DNA of 7,422 bases, taken from NCBI GenBank assembly GCA_035758575.1, contig DASTXH010000024.1, positions 1-7,422 on the forward strand. Direction: 5' to 3'. Made by a program: the position numbers and the translations under genes. Position 1 is the stretch's first letter; each line of letters starts with the position of its first letter. Source of the stretch: JANWHZ01 sp035758575 (lineage in GTDB: Bacteria; Patescibacteriota; Saccharimonadia; Saccharimonadales; UBA4665). The notes under the pieces are model-generated. The model made no database searches and was not told the DNA's origin. It worked only from the letters and a program-made list of their open reading frames with translations. Shown here one piece after another: positions 5,953-7,422 of the stretch.

Positions 5953-6011
5953 ACGGGCGATATTTTACTGCGTGACGTATGGTTGTCGCAAGCTATGGGC
6001 CACCTTGTATC

Positions 6012-6017
6012 TAAAAT
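6012..6017 (+). promoter_or_regulatory. -10 element directly upstream of the LysE/GAP-like gene
   Basis: TAAAAT at 6012-6017 (five of six to consensus) ends five bases before the ATG at 6023, and the bases between are all A or T. A second candidate, TATAAA at 6018-6023, overlaps the ATG and would fit translation from Met7 (6041) instead. Either reading gives a leaderless or nearly leaderless transcript. Confidence 0.3.
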
Positions 6018-6022
6018 TATAA

Positions 6023-6727
6023 ATGCGCATACTGATTGGTATGTCTCACGTTTTCTTGATCATGGCCGGCTTAGGCTTGGCGGCGGTTGATCCGATAGGT
6101 ATTGCCCTTATGCCACTACTATTGATGCAAAAGCAACCATTGCAACGCAGCTTGGCGTTTTTAGGTGGCAGTTTGCTGGCGCTGATGGTTATGGGTGTGG
6201 CGTTCGCCTGGGGGCTAGGGTTGTTTGTGTTGCACGCCGAGCAATCCCATCCATGGTTGGTACCCTATAGTCAGGTGGCGGCCGGTACCGTTTTGCTAGC
6301 CGTAGCCACCGGTATGGTGATACATCGGCGCCGTCATAGCCAGGCGGGTATGCAACCGCCCCAGCTTTTAGTAGACCAGCTACGGCTAAAAGTGTGGCAT
6401 ATCGCTACGGCGGGCGCGGCGCTGGTGGTGGCGCAGTCTATCGCCGATGTGGTGTTTGTGGTGGCCATGGTACATGTTGGACAGCAGCACTGGCCGCTGT
6501 GGCTGATGGCTAGTGCCGTGTTGGTATATTCACTGGCCGCTCTGGTGCTGCAAATAGCGGTAGTAGGCGTGTATTATTGGCTGCCGGCCGTACAGCGTGG
6601 TCGGGCTATGGAAAAGCTGCGCCGCTTTGTGGACGCATATGCAGAACTGGCGGCCATCTGCGCCAGTTCTATCATTGCCATTGTGCTGCTGGCCTATGGC
6701 TTGCCAGCAAGCCTGCATTATTTGTAG
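6023..6727 (+). CDS. Six-helix membrane protein, LysE/GAP-type exporter family
   Basis: This 234-residue integral membrane protein has six predicted helices at about 8-34, 44-70, 80-100, 126-150, 158-184 and 210-230. A basic loop (HRRRH, 101-105) and a hydrophilic stretch separate the two halves, a 3+3 layout. The N-terminal pattern GLGLAAVDPIGIAL (16-29), a small-residue helix ending in Asp-Pro, and the following QRSLAFLGG (41-49) recall the LysE superfamily, in particular GAP (Sap) proteins, which are linked to export of small molecules or envelope lipids. The substrate cannot be read. No ribosome-binding site is present. Met7 (6041) is an alternative start. The gene stop abuts the stop of the convergent DUF5652-like gene with no bases between. 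Confidence 0.6.
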   Translation: MRILIGMSHVFLIMAGLGLAAVDPIGIALMPLLLMQKQPLQRSLAFLGGSLLALMVMGVAFAWGLGLFVLHAEQSHPWLVPYSQVAAGTVLLAVATGMVIHRRRHSQAGMQPPQLLVDQLRLKVWHIATAGAALVVAQSIADVVFVVAMVHVGQQHWPLWLMASAVLVYSLAALVLQIAVVGVYYWLPAVQRGRAMEKLRRFVDAYAELAAICASSIIAIVLLAYGLPASLHYL

Positions 6728-6955
6728 CTATTTATTGGAAGATTTCGGCTGGAAGAACAGTAGGTAGCAAATTTCCAAAATACCCACAGTGTTTAGGACG
6801 AGCATCACCACAAACCAGGCCGAATGGTTGTTGCGTCCGGCCCGCCATAGGGCGAAACCTTTCCATATCAGCTCCCATAACACTAGCATGCCGAGTAGCA
6901 GCATGTCGGTCCGGGTGAACGTGAAGTGGTGATGTGTAGTTGTGATGTAATACAT
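6728..6955 (-). CDS. DUF5652-like small membrane protein
   Basis: This 75-residue protein has two membrane helices, about residues 18-37 and 46-68. The pattern WELIWKGFALWRAGRNN (27-43), then WFVVMLVLNTVGILEI (47-62), matches what I recall of DUF5652, a small membrane family common in CPR bacteria and of unknown function. The N-terminus carries three histidines (8-10) before the first helix. A TGCTACACT extended -10 ends nine bases before the ATG, leaving a leader of only two or three bases, so the message is probably leaderless or nearly so. Met18 is an alternative start but has no ribosome-binding site. It follows the sortase gene by 32 bases on the same strand. Confidence 0.7.
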   Translation of the reverse strand: MYYITTTHHHFTFTRTDMLLLGMLVLWELIWKGFALWRAGRNNHSAWFVVMLVLNTVGILEICYLLFFQPKSSNK

Positions 6956-6964
6956 AGTACTTTT

Positions 6965-6973
6965 AGTGTAGCA
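6965..6973 (-). promoter_or_regulatory. Extended -10 promoter of the DUF5652-like gene
   Basis: TGCTACACT on the minus strand (6973-6965) resembles the TGCTACAAT before the helicase gene, differing at one base. Its last base is nine bases before the ATG at 6955. It fills the 32-base gap after the sortase stop, so this gene can be transcribed independently of the sortase. Confidence 0.4.
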
Positions 6974-6987
6974 CTGCTGGATAGCTA

Positions 6988-7422
6988 CTACGAGGCGAGG
7001 CTGGCGAATACTACGATGCGTTTGTTGAAGTCATTAGTGCCCGGAATGATGTCGCCGGTGCAGGTTATGAGGCTTAATCCCGGCCGGGTTTTCGTGACGG
7101 GAGTAAGAACGGTGGCCATGTCTACCTTATCAGCAGGGTATGTCATGCTTTTTACAACCGTATAGGTGACTACGCTGCCATTGCCGCGGGTGATATGTAT
7201 GTCATCGCCAGGGCGCAGGGCGTCGAGCCCATAGAATACGCCGTGCGTCGTCCAACTGGATACATGGCCATCCACTATCATCGCACCTGGTTGTCCCGGC
7301 CGGCTGCTACCTTGGTACCAGCCGGCGTCGTATACATTGTCGGGTGTAGCAATCTCGTTGTCTGGTGTTGTGCCCAGCCGCCGGACAATTGCCGTTATAT
7401 TAAGCCGTGGGATGTAGATGTA
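6988..7422 (-). CDS. Sortase, class F-like, C-terminal 144 residues (5' end outside the window)
   Basis: The minus-strand frame stays open to the window edge, so the ATG at 7281 is internal and the gene continues beyond 7422. Read from the edge, the protein shows the start of the sortase beta-barrel (YIYIPRLNITA), a WYQGSSRPGQPG loop, the catalytic His in VDGH (7264-7266), GVFYGLDALRPGDDI, the catalytic Cys in LSLITC (7060-7062) and the catalytic Arg in FNKR (7018-7020). The full triad is therefore intact. Sortases are membrane-anchored cysteine transpeptidases outside the cell that join sorting-signal proteins to the cell wall or build pili. The PG-rich loop, GVF..L..L.PGD and LITC..D patterns fit class F best, though class E remains possible. 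The N-terminal anchor and any substrate gene are not visible. Confidence 0.88.
   Translation of the reverse strand, partial: YIYIPRLNITAIVRRLGTTPDNEIATPDNVYDAGWYQGSSRPGQPGAMIVDGHVSSWTTHGVFYGLDALRPGDDIHITRGNGSVVTYTVVKSMTYPADKVDMATVLTPVTKTRPGLSLITCTGDIIPGTNDFNKRIVVFASLAS
7300..7325. repeat. Near-perfect 12-base palindrome inside the sortase gene
   Basis: CCGGCTGCTACC (7300-7311) and GGTACCAGCCGG (7314-7325) are inverted repeats with one mismatch in twelve and two bases between. In RNA it would fold into a stem capped by a CUUG-type tetraloop. It lies in the codons for the WYQGSSRP loop. No function is evident, and it may be chance in a GC-rich stretch. Confidence 0.4.

Noticed and set aside
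1..7422. CRISPR arrays, transposons, tRNA or rRNA genes, prophage or defence islands
   Set aside because: No spaced direct repeats, transposase motifs, cloverleaf or rRNA sequence were found; gene content is housekeeping and envelope functions.

Overview
The window reads as ordinary, gene-dense chromosome from a small-genome bacterium of the Candidate Phyla Radiation (Patescibacteria). Saccharibacteria is my best guess, at moderate confidence. The clues are a DUF5652-like small membrane protein, a class F-like sortase, a UvrD/PcrA helicase whose motif III reads GDDWQSIYSWRGAD, very tight gene packing, and several promoters that sit directly on the start codon. Every reading frame works with the standard bacterial code, TGA being a normal stop at 86-88. 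There is no phage, insertion sequence, CRISPR array, rRNA or tRNA.

Layout. Bases 1-1902 (minus strand) hold an operon: a CBS-pair protein, an ArsB/NhaD-superfamily ion transporter, and the first 20 codons of an unrecognised gene cut by the window edge. Bases 1987-2559 (minus) hold a protein that joins a nucleoside 2-deoxyribosyltransferase-like domain to a C-terminal ribbon-helix-helix DNA-binding domain. The 240-base gap at 2560-2802 has an inverted repeat over that gene's probable promoter. It also has a separate minus-strand unit: a perfect TTGACA -35, a weak -10, and about 20 bases further on a stem-loop followed by a T-run. Bases 2839-3450 (plus) encode a HAD-fold hydrolase and 3530-5731 (plus) a complete UvrD/PcrA helicase. 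Bases 5736-5924 (minus) encode a small acidic protein. Bases 6023-6727 (plus) encode a six-helix membrane protein of the LysE/GAP exporter type. Bases 6728-6955 (minus) encode the DUF5652-like protein and 6988-7422 (minus) the C-terminal part of a sortase.

How the genes relate. The CBS protein and transporter are spaced for translational coupling, so an adenylate-sensing CBS module may gate the transporter. The exporter, DUF5652 protein and sortase are all envelope proteins, but no shared pathway is visible. The helicase serves DNA repair and replication.

The points most worth a second look are the transferase-like/ribbon-helix-helix fusion with a possible operator in its own promoter, the candidate short minus-strand RNA or attenuator at about 2702-2787, and a recurring TGnTACAAT-type -10 placed 6-9 bases before start codons, which implies leaderless transcripts.
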